From Chromatiales bacterium (ex Bugula neritina AB1) (GTDB lineage Bacteria > Pseudomonadota > Gammaproteobacteria > Granulosicoccales > Granulosicoccaceae): a DNA stretch of 64,000 nt. Below, piece after piece: positions 8,839 to 18,236 of the stretch. The stretch is from NCBI GenBank assembly GCA_001730015.1, contig MDLA01000087.1, positions 10,270 to 74,269 on the forward strand, in the 5' to 3' direction. The position numbers were made by a program, and so were the translations under genes. Every line of letters starts with the position of its first letter. Within the stretch, counting starts at the first letter, position 1. Under the pieces are notes generated by a model. It was not told the origin of the DNA. It did no database searches and saw only the letters and a list, made by a program, of their open reading frames with translations.

Positions 8839-9735
8839 TTACCCTTTTCCAAACAAGGCAGAATCGAGCTTGAACAGTCGCGCGGCGAGCACCAGCACCA
8901 GCACCGTGGCAACCAGTAGCACAACGCCGAGTGCGCTCGCGGCACCCCAGTCAAAGCGGTTTTCAAGAATTGCGGTTATCTGCGTTGCAACCATCGTAAC
9001 CCGACCACCCCCGAGTACAGCAGGGGTGACATAGAAGCCCAGGCAAAGTACAAATACAATTAGAGAACCTGCCACCATGCCAGGCAGAGAAAGAGGAAAA
9101 TACACTTGCCAGAACGCGACCGTCGGCGAGGCTCCCAGATTCGATGCGGCGTGCATGAGATCTCGGTCGATTTTTTTCATTGCGTTATATAGCGGTAAAA
9201 CCAGAAACGGCAACATGATATGCGCCATGCCAATGAGCGTGCCGGTCATGTTGTGAACCAGCTTTACCGGTGTTTCCCAGAGGCCGATCTGAATCGCGAA
9301 GTCGTTCAGGATCCCTTTGCGCTGAAGCAATACCAGCCAGGCATAGGTACGCACAAGTAGAGAAGTCCAGAATGGCAGTAGAACAGTAAGCATGAAAATA
9401 GCGGCCAGCCGGTTTGGCAATTGAGCTAGAAAATAGGCCAGCGGGTAGCCAATTAGAATGCAAATGCCTGTAGTCAGTATGCTGACCTGAAATGTAGTTA
9501 AAAAAGTACGCGCATACGATTTATATTTGACCATCTTCTCGTAGTGCTCGAGCGAGAACTGTCCGTCGCCACCCACAAACGAAAGATAAAAAAGCCAGCT
9601 TACTGGTATTAGAATAACCAGAATAACAACAACAACGGCGGGAAGAGCCAGACTCAATAGCGACCACTGCTCTCGGCGGTTTTGCTGTTTCAGCTCTTTG
9701 GCATTCAGCATGGGGCCGGTGCTTTGAGCAGGCAT
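8839..9735 (-). CDS. ABC transporter permease, PotB type
   Basis: Inner-membrane permease (298 aa) with an extended cytosolic N-terminus, a first span (LALPAVVVVILVILIPVSWL) and the EAA-loop segment AASNLGASPTVAFWQVYFPL. Its start codon overlaps the stop of the ATPase gene at 9735, and it is followed after 4 bp by the second permease. Together these form a classic potABC-like operon. Substrates of this group include polyamines, choline-like compounds and opines; the sequence does not decide. Confidence 0.88.
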   Translation of the reverse strand: MPAQSTGPMLNAKELKQQNRREQWSLLSLALPAVVVVILVILIPVSWLFYLSFVGGDGQFSLEHYEKMVKYKSYARTFLTTFQVSILTTGICILIGYPLAYFLAQLPNRLAAIFMLTVLLPFWTSLLVRTYAWLVLLQRKGILNDFAIQIGLWETPVKLVHNMTGTLIGMAHIMLPFLVLPLYNAMKKIDRDLMHAASNLGASPTVAFWQVYFPLSLPGMVAGSLIVFVLCLGFYVTPAVLGGGRVTMVATQITAILENRFDWGAASALGVVLLVATVLVLVLAARLFKLDSALFGKG

Positions 9736-10826
9736 TACGCTGCATCCTGTGCAATAACAATGATATCGTCCCGGTGCAGGCCGACCGAGATTTTCTCACC
9801 GGCGCTCAGCCTCGCCATTTTTGATACAGCACCGGTGCTGAATCGAACTGCGATCTCCGCCGAATTTTCAAGGTTGATCAATACAAACGCTGAATCACCC
9901 TGAAACACCGCTTCTTTTATCGTGCCGTTAAAGGTTACCGCTGGCGTCGTCTCTGATGAGCTATGGTCGAGCAGCAGTAAACGCTCAGGTCGGATAACCA
10001 GTGACCAGCTACCCTCGGTGCTGTTGTCGGGAGTGGTGGTGACCAGCTGATCCCCCACGTAGAGCTCGTTACCGTTGCTGCGCTCCAGTGGCAGCACGGT
10101 AGATTCGCCAATGAAATCGGCTACGAATGCGTTGACGGGTTGGTTGTAGATTGTCGTCGGGGTGTCGACCTGCGCCAGTCGTCCGTGGTTGATTACCGCA
10201 ATCCGGTCAGACATGGTCAATGCCTCGCGCTGATCGTGTGTCACATAGACTGTGGTGACTCCCAGTTGCCGATGCAGCTGTTTGAGCTCTATCTGCATGC
10301 GTTCCCTGAGTTTTTTATCGAGTGCAGACAGTGGCTCATCCATCAGCAGAATTCTAGGGCGGAAAACAAACGCTCTCGCCAGAGCCACGCGCTGGCGCTG
10401 GCCTCCTGAAAGTTGATCTATATTACGTGAACCAAGCCCCTCCAGCTGCACGGTCTGAAGCGCTTCTTCGACCCGGCGGTTTCGTTCAGCGGCAGCTACG
10501 CGCCGGAGTTTCAGGGGGAAGGCGATATTCTCTGCGACGGTCATGTGCGGGAACAAGGCGTAGCTCTGGAACACCATGCCCACTTCTCTGCGATGTGGCG
10601 GTGTCAGAATCATCTCTTCGCTGGCGAATTTTATGCTACCGGCATCGGGTCGATTAAAGCCTGCAATTGCCATTAGCAGGGTTGTTTTACCCGAGCCGGA
10701 CGGGCCCAGCAGGGTCAGAAATTCACCGCTTTTTATATCGAGATCAACACGGTCCAGCGCGTATAGATCACCGTATTGCTTGGTCAGACCGGAAATATGT
10801 ATAGGAAGTGCGTTGTCTGTAGACAT
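9735..10826 (-). CDS. ABC transporter ATP-binding protein, PotA type
   Basis: ATPase subunit of the importer (363 aa). Walker A is GPSGSGKTT near residue 41, the signature LSGGQRQRVALARA near residue 139, Walker B ILLMDEPLSAL near residue 160 and the switch histidine is in YVTHDQ. A C-terminal TOBE-type domain (residues about 240-363) is typical of the PotA/MalK branch. It lies between the binding-protein gene (11042-12127), across a structured 215-bp gap, and the overlapping permease gene. Confidence 0.92.
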   Translation of the reverse strand: MSTDNALPIHISGLTKQYGDLYALDRVDLDIKSGEFLTLLGPSGSGKTTLLMAIAGFNRPDAGSIKFASEEMILTPPHRREVGMVFQSYALFPHMTVAENIAFPLKLRRVAAAERNRRVEEALQTVQLEGLGSRNIDQLSGGQRQRVALARAFVFRPRILLMDEPLSALDKKLRERMQIELKQLHRQLGVTTVYVTHDQREALTMSDRIAVINHGRLAQVDTPTTIYNQPVNAFVADFIGESTVLPLERSNGNELYVGDQLVTTTPDNSTEGSWSLVIRPERLLLLDHSSSETTPAVTFNGTIKEAVFQGDSAFVLINLENSAEIAVRFSTGAVSKMARLSAGEKISVGLHRDDIIVIAQDAA

Positions 10827-10933
10827 GGAGCCAGCCTGGGAAATTGAACAAGTCGCCAGAAATTAACTGCAGCATCACTGACGATAACTGAAGCGTTCTA
10901 CCGGGGTTCGGCTGTTCCGGTTAACGCCGGGTT

Positions 10934-11014
10934 GCGGGAGCTCTGCGGTTTGTCCTGATACGGCAATATTGAACCGTGAATGCAAAGCTCCCGCTGGCAA
11001 ACCCGGGCGGGAGC
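10934..11014 (-). promoter_or_regulatory. Mutually exclusive hairpins between binding-protein and ATPase genes
   Basis: Three related blocks occur in this gap: GCGGGAGCT at 10934-10942, its complement AGCTCCCGC at 10986-10994, and GCGGGAGC at 11007-11014. The middle block can pair with either neighbour, so transcripts can fold two ways. In this position, hairpins often protect the upstream binding-protein message or reduce expression of the downstream genes. Confidence 0.45.
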
Positions 11015-11041
11015 AGATTCAGCAGAACCCTGTGGAGTGTT

Positions 11042-12127
11042 TTACTCGCTCAGCAGTTCCATATAGAGCTCTAGAGCTTCATCGCGATGCTCTGTGTACC
11101 AGGCGAGCTGCACCGGCAACATCATCGGTACATTTGACGGATGAGACGGCAATGATTCGATTAGCTCTTTAGGTGCGGTGGTTACTTCATAGGCCTTTTT
11201 GTTTGTCGGGCCATAGGTAATATGAAACGGCAGGTTGGCCTGATACTCAGCCTTCGAGACTTCTGCCAGAAATTTCATTGCAACGTCTTTATTCGGCGCG
11301 CCTTTGGGCATGGCAAAGCAATCGTAGTCGAGCAGTGCCTGTTTCAGTGTGTAGCCAACAGTTGCGCCATCTTTTTTCGCGTTGTCGAAGCGACCATTCC
11401 AGCCGGTTGTCATATCGACTTCAGCGTCTTTCATCAGCTGCGCCTGTTGTGCGCCTGAGCCCCAGAATACTGCGATATGCGGCTTCAATTCACGTATTTT
11501 ATTGATTGCCCGTTCCATGCCTTCGCGAGTGGAGAGCACTTCGTATACTTCTTCGGGTGGAACACCGTCTGCCATCAGTGCAGGCTCCAGAGCGCCATCG
11601 ACGTTGTTGGCGCGGTAGGCACGAGTGCCGGGGAATTTCTCGACATCAAAAAAGTCGGCCCAGCTTTGCGGTGCCCCTTCGCTGCCGGGTTCACCGTATT
11701 TTTCAGTGTTCCAGGCCATTACCGTGGCGAACACATCGGAACCGACGCAGTAGTCTGTGTACAGGTTGGGATAAAAATCGCTGACATCAACTACGCTGTA
11801 GTCAATTTTTTCGAGACAGCCTTTAGCAGCTGCATTGGCGGCACCGCCGGAACCGGTAACCACCAGATCCCAGGTGACGGACTTGGACTCAACCTGCAGG
11901 CAGGTTTTCGACATGCTGGCACCGGATTCCCGAATTATTTCGATGCCGGTATTTTTTGAAGCATCGTTAAAGAGTGCGTTGTCCTGAGCCGCCCCGTAGC
12001 TGCCACCCCACGATACCACAGTAACCGGACCTGCAGCGGTTGATACGCCGGATACAAGTAGCGCAGCACTGGCAGCGACGATAGCGTGCGTAATTTTGCG
12101 CCGTGAAAATTTATTGCTCAAACTCAT
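11042..12127 (-). CDS. Periplasmic substrate-binding protein of Pot-type ABC importer
   Basis: Exported binding protein (361 aa). The signal peptide has a basic start (NKFSRRK), a hydrophobic core (AIVAASAALLVSGV) and cleavage near STAAG. The mature part begins VTVVSWGGSYGAAQ, typical of PotD-like proteins (SBP_bac family). A GGAGAG ribosome site lies before 12127. It is the first gene of the - strand importer operon, ahead of the ATPase and two permeases, and should set its substrate specificity. Confidence 0.88.
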   Translation of the reverse strand: MSLSNKFSRRKITHAIVAASAALLVSGVSTAAGPVTVVSWGGSYGAAQDNALFNDASKNTGIEIIRESGASMSKTCLQVESKSVTWDLVVTGSGGAANAAAKGCLEKIDYSVVDVSDFYPNLYTDYCVGSDVFATVMAWNTEKYGEPGSEGAPQSWADFFDVEKFPGTRAYRANNVDGALEPALMADGVPPEEVYEVLSTREGMERAINKIRELKPHIAVFWGSGAQQAQLMKDAEVDMTTGWNGRFDNAKKDGATVGYTLKQALLDYDCFAMPKGAPNKDVAMKFLAEVSKAEYQANLPFHITYGPTNKKAYEVTTAPKELIESLPSHPSNVPMMLPVQLAWYTEHRDEALELYMELLSE

Positions 12128-12419
12128 TTTTTGGTCTCTCCGTTAGATTACCCGGAATATGCCGGGCACTGTTATTTGCGTTCGCCTGGCATGGCGAGTC
12201 GGTGTGGTTCGGCAGGTGTGCTGATTTATGCAGACCTGCCTGTATAGTGCGCCGCAGCAGACAGCCATGCTCTGTGGGTAAAGTGTTCCAGCTGTTATCC
12301 TCGCGGTTTATAGTTAGCCTTGGGCCAGACAGGTTGGTTACTGACAGCTTTACCATACCAATGATTGGCACGATAGCCAAGAATTTGCCGCCGGACTAAA
12401 GCAGCACTGCCTGGGGGCA

Positions 12420-13733
12420 CTAACCAACCACACTCGGCAGCCAGGTGGCAATCGGCGGAAAGGCGATGATCAGGCCTATCCCGAGTAGAAACAACAAAAC
12501 AAATGGCCAGGTTGATCTATAAACGTCGCTGATCGTCATACCCGGGACCACGGCCTTGAATGCAAATAGCGTATAACCGAACGGAGGGGTGATTGCCCCC
12601 AGCGTAATATTTACCAGAAACAACAGCCAGAACCAGACGGGATCAAAACCCAGGCTGGTAACTACTGGCTGGTAGATCGGTATGGTCAGCAGGATCACTG
12701 CGATAGTGTCGATGAACATACATAACAAAAATGGTACGCCCAGCATGATCAGTAACATGATAGTCGGGCTGAAGTTCAGGTTCGCCACCAGCTGAACCAG
12801 TTCGCCGGTTGCCCCGGTAAAGGCGAGTAACTGGGTAAACATTTTAGACATAGCCATAATAGCTAGTATCATTGCTGATACAGTGATGCTTGCCATAACT
12901 GAATCCCAGATCATCTTCACGCTGAGGTTCCGATAGATTGCAGCGGTAATCAATGCGCCAACCACACCGGTGGCAGCTGACTCGGAAGGGGTCGCAATAC
13001 CGAGCATGATAAAACCCATTACCGAGAAAATCACAATCAGAAAAGGCAGCGTTCGCAGTACCGCCATACATTGCTCAGCTACAGTGATCTCACCACGTTC
13101 GGAAGAGACATTGCCGGGCGCCAGTGATTGATTCAGGGCGATACGCACGAAAACATAAATCAGAAAAATACCCCCCAGCAGCAAACCGGGTATCACACCC
13201 GCGATCAGTAACTTGGCAATAGATACGTCGGCGATAGAGCCGACTATAATCGCCAGCAGGCTGGGCGGAATAATCGGTGCGAGACTGGCGCCGCCTATAA
13301 TCAGCCCGGCGGCAATGTTGCGATCGTAACCGCGGGCCTGCATACCCGGCATTATGGCGCGGCCGAGCATTGCAGCAACAGCCATGGCCACGCCCGATAA
13401 AGCGCCGAATACTGCGGACAAGGCAACAACCAGTACGTATTGCCTGCCGCGAATTCGACCAACCAGTTTGTCTATGGAGTCGAACAGTACATCCATTGTT
13501 CCAGAGCGAAAAAGAATTTCTCCCATTAAAATAAACAGGGGAATAGAGGCCAGCGATGTTATGGATACCGTATCGAGAATGCTGTTCGCAAACATCGGAA
13601 AGCCGGCAGGACCAATAATAAAATAGACCCCGAGCAGGATCGCGAAAAGAAAAGCGAGAAAAATGGGAGCGCCCGACAGAAACAGGGCGAACAGAATTCC
13701 CATACCTGTAAATAAGATGGAATACCACGACAT
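12420..13733 (-). CDS. dctM: TRAP transporter large permease (DctM type)
   Basis: The 437-aa large membrane subunit of a tripartite ATP-independent periplasmic transporter, which uses a sodium or proton gradient. It has about a dozen hydrophobic spans and family motifs such as PIFLAFLFAILLG near the start, SLAPIIPPSLLAI near residue 155 and GAITPPFGYTLF near residue 390. It is the last gene of the LacI regulator - SBP - small subunit - large subunit run. Confidence 0.92.
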   Translation of the reverse strand: MSWYSILFTGMGILFALFLSGAPIFLAFLFAILLGVYFIIGPAGFPMFANSILDTVSITSLASIPLFILMGEILFRSGTMDVLFDSIDKLVGRIRGRQYVLVVALSAVFGALSGVAMAVAAMLGRAIMPGMQARGYDRNIAAGLIIGGASLAPIIPPSLLAIIVGSIADVSIAKLLIAGVIPGLLLGGIFLIYVFVRIALNQSLAPGNVSSERGEITVAEQCMAVLRTLPFLIVIFSVMGFIMLGIATPSESAATGVVGALITAAIYRNLSVKMIWDSVMASITVSAMILAIMAMSKMFTQLLAFTGATGELVQLVANLNFSPTIMLLIMLGVPFLLCMFIDTIAVILLTIPIYQPVVTSLGFDPVWFWLLFLVNITLGAITPPFGYTLFAFKAVVPGMTISDVYRSTWPFVLLFLLGIGLIIAFPPIATWLPSVVG

Positions 13734-13791
13734 TAGCTGGAGCCTGCCAGATGTGGCGTTCTATAAAGACGCACCGGTTTGCGAGTATCCA

Positions 13792-14361
13792 CTATTCTGG
13801 ATTCTCCGTTGAGGCATCCACAAGCGCGTTGGCGACTTGCCGTTGTGAGGGGTGTGCGTAGCGCAACATATAGAGTGCGCTAAATGCCAGCCCGAAGGTG
13901 ATAAAGCTTGAAATCCACCATTGAGGTACAGCCACAATGGCGAGAGTTTCAATATTTTTGCTTAACTGCCTTAAATTCTCGCCATAACTGACGTAGGCAG
14001 CAAAGCCAAGGCATAGAAAACCGATCAGGCTGATTATGGTGTGGATAATACCGGCGATACCGGCCGGTAGAATATCAACCAGTATGGTGACCGCAACGTG
14101 CCCGCGATCCCGGGTTACTTTTGGCAGCGCCAGAAAAACCGAGATACACAACAGGTAGGAGACAAAGTCACTGACCCAGGCAGTAGGTGAATCGAATAGA
14201 TAGCGGGTAACTACTTCATAGACATAAAACGTAACAATCAGAATAAGTCCGATAGCCGCCAGGGCGGCAGCGGCGGTGGTTACCCGGTCATGGGCTGCAC
14301 AGAGCCGGTTAAACAGTTTTTTCATGCCTGTCTGTTCGTTTTGCATCTGCTTTTTCTGCAT
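13792..14361 (-). CDS. dctQ: TRAP transporter small permease (DctQ type)
   Basis: The 189-aa small membrane subunit, with four hydrophobic spans and the conserved region around YVYEVVTRYLFDSPTAWV. It pairs with the large subunit 58 bp downstream. The start at 14361 gives a polar 12-residue leader; the in-frame ATG at 14325 (MKKLFNRL) is an equally plausible start. Confidence 0.88.
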   Translation of the reverse strand: MQKKQMQNEQTGMKKLFNRLCAAHDRVTTAAAALAAIGLILIVTFYVYEVVTRYLFDSPTAWVSDFVSYLLCISVFLALPKVTRDRGHVAVTILVDILPAGIAGIIHTIISLIGFLCLGFAAYVSYGENLRQLSKNIETLAIVAVPQWWISSFITFGLAFSALYMLRYAHPSQRQVANALVDASTENPE

Positions 14362-14463
14362 CTGATCGTTGCGGGCTGATTGTTCAGATGCACTGACTCA
14401 CATTTAAAAAATGAAAATCGGGAAAAATAAAAATCGGGGCTCGTGGAACTCAAGCGCTGGTCA

Positions 14464-14490
14464 CCGCCCGCATCGCGTGTGTGAGGGCGG
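14464..14490 (-). promoter_or_regulatory. GC-rich hairpin after the TRAP binding-protein gene
   Basis: CCGCCC at 14464-14469 pairs with GGGCGG at 14485-14490, just downstream of the binding-protein stop. No clear U-run follows, so it is more likely a message-stabilising or partial-termination structure than a full terminator. Confidence 0.35.
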
Positions 14491-14504
14491 CAACCGCAAC
14501 GGCT

Positions 14505-15476
14505 CTAGAGGCCTTTAGACATCACAAAGTCACGGAAAGCTTCACCGGTTGCACCGGATTTCTCTACGGCAACTTCCATCGCACGATCAGCGAACAATTT
14601 GTTGGCTTCTTCGAGTGAGTAACCAATAGAAGTTTTCTTCGCACCGGCATCCATCATTGCTGAATTTTCTTCATCTAGCAGCTTGTTGAATATGCCGACT
14701 GTATTCTGCTCAAGCTTGTGGCCTGCTTCAAGCATGGCTGTCCTGGTCGCTTCGTCCAGACCATTCCATTTATCGAGGTTCATCATGATCAGATACGAGA
14801 CCGTACCGAAAGCCGGTTCTGCCAGGTAGGGTGTCACCTCGTGGAATTTGAACCCGACTGCGCCCACACTTGGCCAGACCAGTCCGTCTATAACGCCTTT
14901 TTCCGCTGCAGAGTATAACTCGCCGAACGGGATCACAACGGCAGTAGCGCCAAGTGATCCGACAATCTTGTTATAGGACGGAAGCGCACGGATCTTCTTG
15001 CCTTCCAGTTTTTTATCGGCGTCCATTTCGTCTTTCAGAAAAAAGCGAAAACCGGTTGTGGCAGTCGGGATAGACAGAACTTTTAGATTCTGGGTTTCCT
15101 GGTAGTGCTTGTCTACCCATTCCCATACACCACTGGAACGACGCAGTTCGATATCGCCGTTGACGGCATCAATAGCAGCGCCAATGCCGGTGGTACCCGT
15201 GTGATATAGACCATGTGTGTAGATGAGGTCGAAAACACCGGCGCTAATAGGCTGTAGTTGCTTGCCGGCGGGCACCACTTCTGGTCCGCTTGGTTTGATT
15301 GTGACATCGCCACTGGTTGCCTCTTTCACCAGATCGATATAGCCATAGGCCATATTGGCCGTGCCTGAGTGATTTGCTCCCCAGGCGGTGAGCATTTTCA
15401 TCTCGGCAGCCGAGACAGAAAAGCATAAGCTACTGCCGACACCAGTTGCGATCAGGGCTTTTAGAAACTTGTTCAT
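14505..15476 (-). CDS. dctP: TRAP transporter periplasmic binding protein (DctP type)
   Basis: Exported solute receptor of the TRAP system (323 aa from this start). The signal peptide is MNKFLKALIATGVGSSL with cleavage after VSA. The mature protein has the usual DctP layout, including KIRALPSYNKI and a GVIDGLVWPS motif near residue 200. The start at 15476 is supported by GGAGG about 9 bases upstream; a longer frame to 15506 would place ten residues before the signal. The LacI regulator lies just upstream on the same strand and a HisD-family dehydrogenase diverges beyond it, suggesting a small hydroxylated acid or sulfonate as ligand. Confidence 0.9.
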   Translation of the reverse strand: MNKFLKALIATGVGSSLCFSVSAAEMKMLTAWGANHSGTANMAYGYIDLVKEATSGDVTIKPSGPEVVPAGKQLQPISAGVFDLIYTHGLYHTGTTGIGAAIDAVNGDIELRRSSGVWEWVDKHYQETQNLKVLSIPTATTGFRFFLKDEMDADKKLEGKKIRALPSYNKIVGSLGATAVVIPFGELYSAAEKGVIDGLVWPSVGAVGFKFHEVTPYLAEPAFGTVSYLIMMNLDKWNGLDEATRTAMLEAGHKLEQNTVGIFNKLLDEENSAMMDAGAKKTSIGYSLEEANKLFADRAMEVAVEKSGATGEAFRDFVMSKGL

Positions 15477-15710
15477 TCGATTCCTCCGGATAGTTAGCAC
15501 CTGCACGACGAAAATTGTCAGGGAGGTGATATTGTCTTAGCGTTCCGCGATCTGCAAAAGCATGGGCGAATTGACGGCGAATCACGTAGCTGGCAAAAAT
15601 TATGGAGTATACTGCGCAATATGTCCACAGTGCGCTGAATCGAGGTCTCGAATGCGATAACGCTGGATTCCCGCGGGTGCAGACGTGTATCGGAAAGCCG
15701 CCGGGTCGAA

Positions 15711-16730
15711 TTACTGCACAGGCGGTGCAAGCGACTCGCGACGTATTAAATCTGCCTCAAATTCAATGCTGTGAAGATTCTGCTCGCCATTGATTTTCGC
15801 CAGCAGTAGTGTGGCTGCGGCACAGCCCATTTGCTTTTGTGGTACTCGCATGGTTGTCAGAGCCGGTCGGACCACTGTCGCTAGATTGATATCGTCAAAG
15901 CCCGTAATTGATATGTCGTCCGGCACACGAACCCCCAGTTGCTGAGCACGTACTATGGCTCCGGCCGCAAGTACATCGTTGCCACAAATGATCGCAGTAG
16001 GGGGCGGAGTCGCTGAAATCAGCCGTTCGAAGGCATCGCCACCGGCTGCAAGGGTGTAGTCGGTTTCAATAATAACGGAAAGCGCGGCTTCGCTATTTGC
16101 CGTTGTTATCGCCCGCTTTACACCTTCTATCCGGCTGCTGGCGCGGTCGTTTCCTTCTGTTTGCCCGCTGATCACTGCAAGGCGTTTGTGCCCGATTCGA
16201 AGAACTTCAAGCGTCATCTGCTCAGCGGCTTTGCTGTTGTCGAATCCTGCGAAAAGTCGGCTGGAATCTCTTTTGTATTGCCACGAAATTACATAGGGAA
16301 TCCGACGCAGGTTGAGAAAATCGACCGTAGCTTCAGGGCGAGTTGCACCGATTAGCAGCAAACCATCAGCCCCGCGCGCAATCAGGGTTCTAATCTGATC
16401 CAGCTCGTTCGCTGTGTCATAACCTGCACTTGCAACCAGCAGGGTGTTGCCGGCTTTAGACAGTGTTTCCTGAAATGCCTGAAGGCCATTGGCAAAAAGC
16501 GCGTTGGCCATAGTGGGAATGACCGCACCAATGGTGTTAGTCCGCTTCGAGGCTAATGCACGGCCGCCGAAATTGGGTGTATAGCCCAGCTGCTTGATCG
16601 ACTCCTCAATGCGCTCGCGGGTTTTTGCTGCAACTTTGTGTGGTTCATTGATACAGCGCGATATCGTTGCAGTTGAAACGCCAGCCGTGAGAGCAACGTC
16701 TTCAAGGGTTGGTGAAGCAGAATTAACCAT
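15711..16730 (-). CDS. LacI-family transcriptional regulator
   Basis: A DNA-binding regulator of 339 aa. The N-terminal LacI helix-turn-helix reads LEDVALTAGVSTATISRCI, followed by the hinge helix (GRALASKRTN) and a periplasmic-binding-protein-like effector domain (NTIGAVIP to about residue 330). It lies upstream of, and is probably cotranscribed with, the TRAP genes, and diverges from the HisD-family gene. The large palindrome at 16786-16817 in the shared promoter region is its likely target, so it probably represses both directions until a substrate appears. Confidence 0.92.
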   Translation of the reverse strand: MVNSASPTLEDVALTAGVSTATISRCINEPHKVAAKTRERIEESIKQLGYTPNFGGRALASKRTNTIGAVIPTMANALFANGLQAFQETLSKAGNTLLVASAGYDTANELDQIRTLIARGADGLLLIGATRPEATVDFLNLRRIPYVISWQYKRDSSRLFAGFDNSKAAEQMTLEVLRIGHKRLAVISGQTEGNDRASSRIEGVKRAITTANSEAALSVIIETDYTLAAGGDAFERLISATPPPTAIICGNDVLAAGAIVRAQQLGVRVPDDISITGFDDINLATVVRPALTTMRVPQKQMGCAAATLLLAKINGEQNLHSIEFEADLIRRESLAPPVQ

Positions 16731-16785
16731 AGACGAAGGTTTTGCGCTCGTAGGTGACTAGGTGGCGGAAAAGTGGTTATGAATG

Positions 16786-16817
16786 TAAGCGCTTGCATAA
16801 AGATATGCAAGCGCTTA
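16786..16817. promoter_or_regulatory. Double LacI-type operator in a divergent promoter region
   Basis: A perfect inverted repeat with 14-bp arms, TAAGCGCTTGCATA and its complement, separated by 4 bp. Each arm contains the palindromic core AAGCGCTT, the core type seen in LacI/GalR operators. It lies 56 bp from the LacI-family start and about 105 bp from the dehydrogenase start, so one site pair can control both. Confidence 0.75.
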
Positions 16818-16922
16818 AAGTGCGCGCTATAGCGGTGATCACCTGCTGCGTTTATAAAACTCGAATCGTTTCTACTTCAGCGAGCCGATGTCATTCGGCT
16901 GGCAATACGGACTTCAAAAATT

Positions 16923-18224
16923 ATGGCCAGAAATTACCTCAAACGGGCGATTAAAACCGCCACCACTGATGCCGGTGATGTGCGTGAAACCGTGCAGACT
17001 ATACTTGATGAAATAGAGTCCGGTGGTGATGAAGCGGCGTTGCGCTACGCCGAAAAGTTTGATCGCTACAGCGGTAATATATTACTCACCGATGAAGAAA
17101 TAGCCGCAGCAGAAGCGCAGGTACCACAACGCCTCAAAGACGACATAGCGTTCGCACACGATAACGTCCGCCGCTTTGCTGAAGTACAAAAGCAAACCAT
17201 GCACGCGGTTGATCTTGAGGTGATTCCAGGTTTTACCCTGGGGCAGAAAACCATTCCGTGCCAGTCGGTAGGCTGCTATATCCCGGGTGGGCGCTACAGC
17301 CATATCGCCAGTGCCATTATGACTGTAACCACAGCGAAAGTGGCTGGCTGCAACCATATTGTCGCGTGCTCCCCTCCGGCTGAAGACGTCGGCATAGCGC
17401 CTGCTATTATCCATGCGGCGAAGTTGTGTGGTGCCGATAAAATTATGGCGATGGGCGGTGTACAGGGTGTTGCGGCTATGACTTTTGGTCTGTTTGGCTT
17501 GCCAGCCGCTGATATTCTTGTCGGGCCGGGCAATCAGTTTGTCGCAGAGGCGAAGCGCATTTTATACGGTCGTGTCGGTATAGACATGATCGCCGGTCCC
17601 ACCGACAGCCTGATACTGGCCGATGCCACCGCCGATGCGTTTATCGTTGCAACGGATCTGGTCGGCCAGGCAGAACACGGTTACAACTCTCCGGTCTGGC
17701 TGGTCACATCTGATGAAGCACTGGCAAATAAAGTGATCGAACTGGTGCCTGGTTTAATTGCTGACCTGCCCGAGGTTAATCGCCTGAGTGCGGAGGCCGC
17801 GTGGCGTGACTACGCAGAAGTAATTCTGTGTGACGACCGTGAAGAAATGGCTGCTACCTCAGATGAATACGCGCCAGAGCATCTGACGGTCCAGGCCGAT
17901 GATCTCGACTGGTGGCTGGATCGCCTGCAATGCTACGGCTCGCTGTTTCTGGGAGAAGAAACCACCGTGGCGTTTGGCGATAAAGCCTCAGGCACCAATC
18001 ACGTTCTTCCGACGTCCAGATCCGCCAAGTACACCGGTGGTTTGTCTGTGCACAAATACATGAAAATAGTCACCTGGCAGCGCTCAAGCCGTGAAGCGTC
18101 GAAGTCGGTTGCTGAGGCCACAGCAAGAATTTCCCGACTCGAAGGTATGGAGGGCCACGCACGTACTGCCGACGCCCGTTTGAAGAAGTACTTTCCGGAT
18201 GAAACGTTTGAATTGAAAATCTAA
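16923..18224 (+). CDS. HisD-family dehydrogenase (histidinol dehydrogenase-like; candidate sulfopropanediol dehydrogenase HpsN)
   Basis: A zinc-dependent NAD alcohol/aldehyde dehydrogenase of the histidinol dehydrogenase fold (433 aa). The zinc and catalytic residues of HisD are present: Q249 and H252 (GQAEHG), E319-H320 (PEHL), D353 (FGDKASG) and H412 (EGHARTAD). The N-terminus MARNYLKRA, the segment CYGSLFLGEETTVAFGDK and the end RTADARLKKYFPD resemble HpsN, which oxidises 2,3-dihydroxypropane-1-sulfonate to sulfolactate. No other histidine-biosynthesis gene is near; instead a LacI regulator and TRAP importer diverge from it, as in DHPS catabolic loci. HpsN identity is likely but unproved, since several HisD-like paralogues exist. 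Confidence 0.85.
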   Translation: MARNYLKRAIKTATTDAGDVRETVQTILDEIESGGDEAALRYAEKFDRYSGNILLTDEEIAAAEAQVPQRLKDDIAFAHDNVRRFAEVQKQTMHAVDLEVIPGFTLGQKTIPCQSVGCYIPGGRYSHIASAIMTVTTAKVAGCNHIVACSPPAEDVGIAPAIIHAAKLCGADKIMAMGGVQGVAAMTFGLFGLPAADILVGPGNQFVAEAKRILYGRVGIDMIAGPTDSLILADATADAFIVATDLVGQAEHGYNSPVWLVTSDEALANKVIELVPGLIADLPEVNRLSAEAAWRDYAEVILCDDREEMAATSDEYAPEHLTVQADDLDWWLDRLQCYGSLFLGEETTVAFGDKASGTNHVLPTSRSAKYTGGLSVHKYMKIVTWQRSSREASKSVAEATARISRLEGMEGHARTADARLKKYFPDETFELKI

Positions 18225-18236
18225 AAAATTTAAGAT

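Noticed and set aside
13090-13728. 212-residue open frame on the - strand
   Set aside because: Out-of-frame copy within the TRAP large permease gene; no hydrophobic segments or motif.
16923-18224. True histidine-biosynthesis HisD
   Set aside because: No his genes are near; context and sequence segments point to a catabolic HisD-like enzyme, although the fold is the same.
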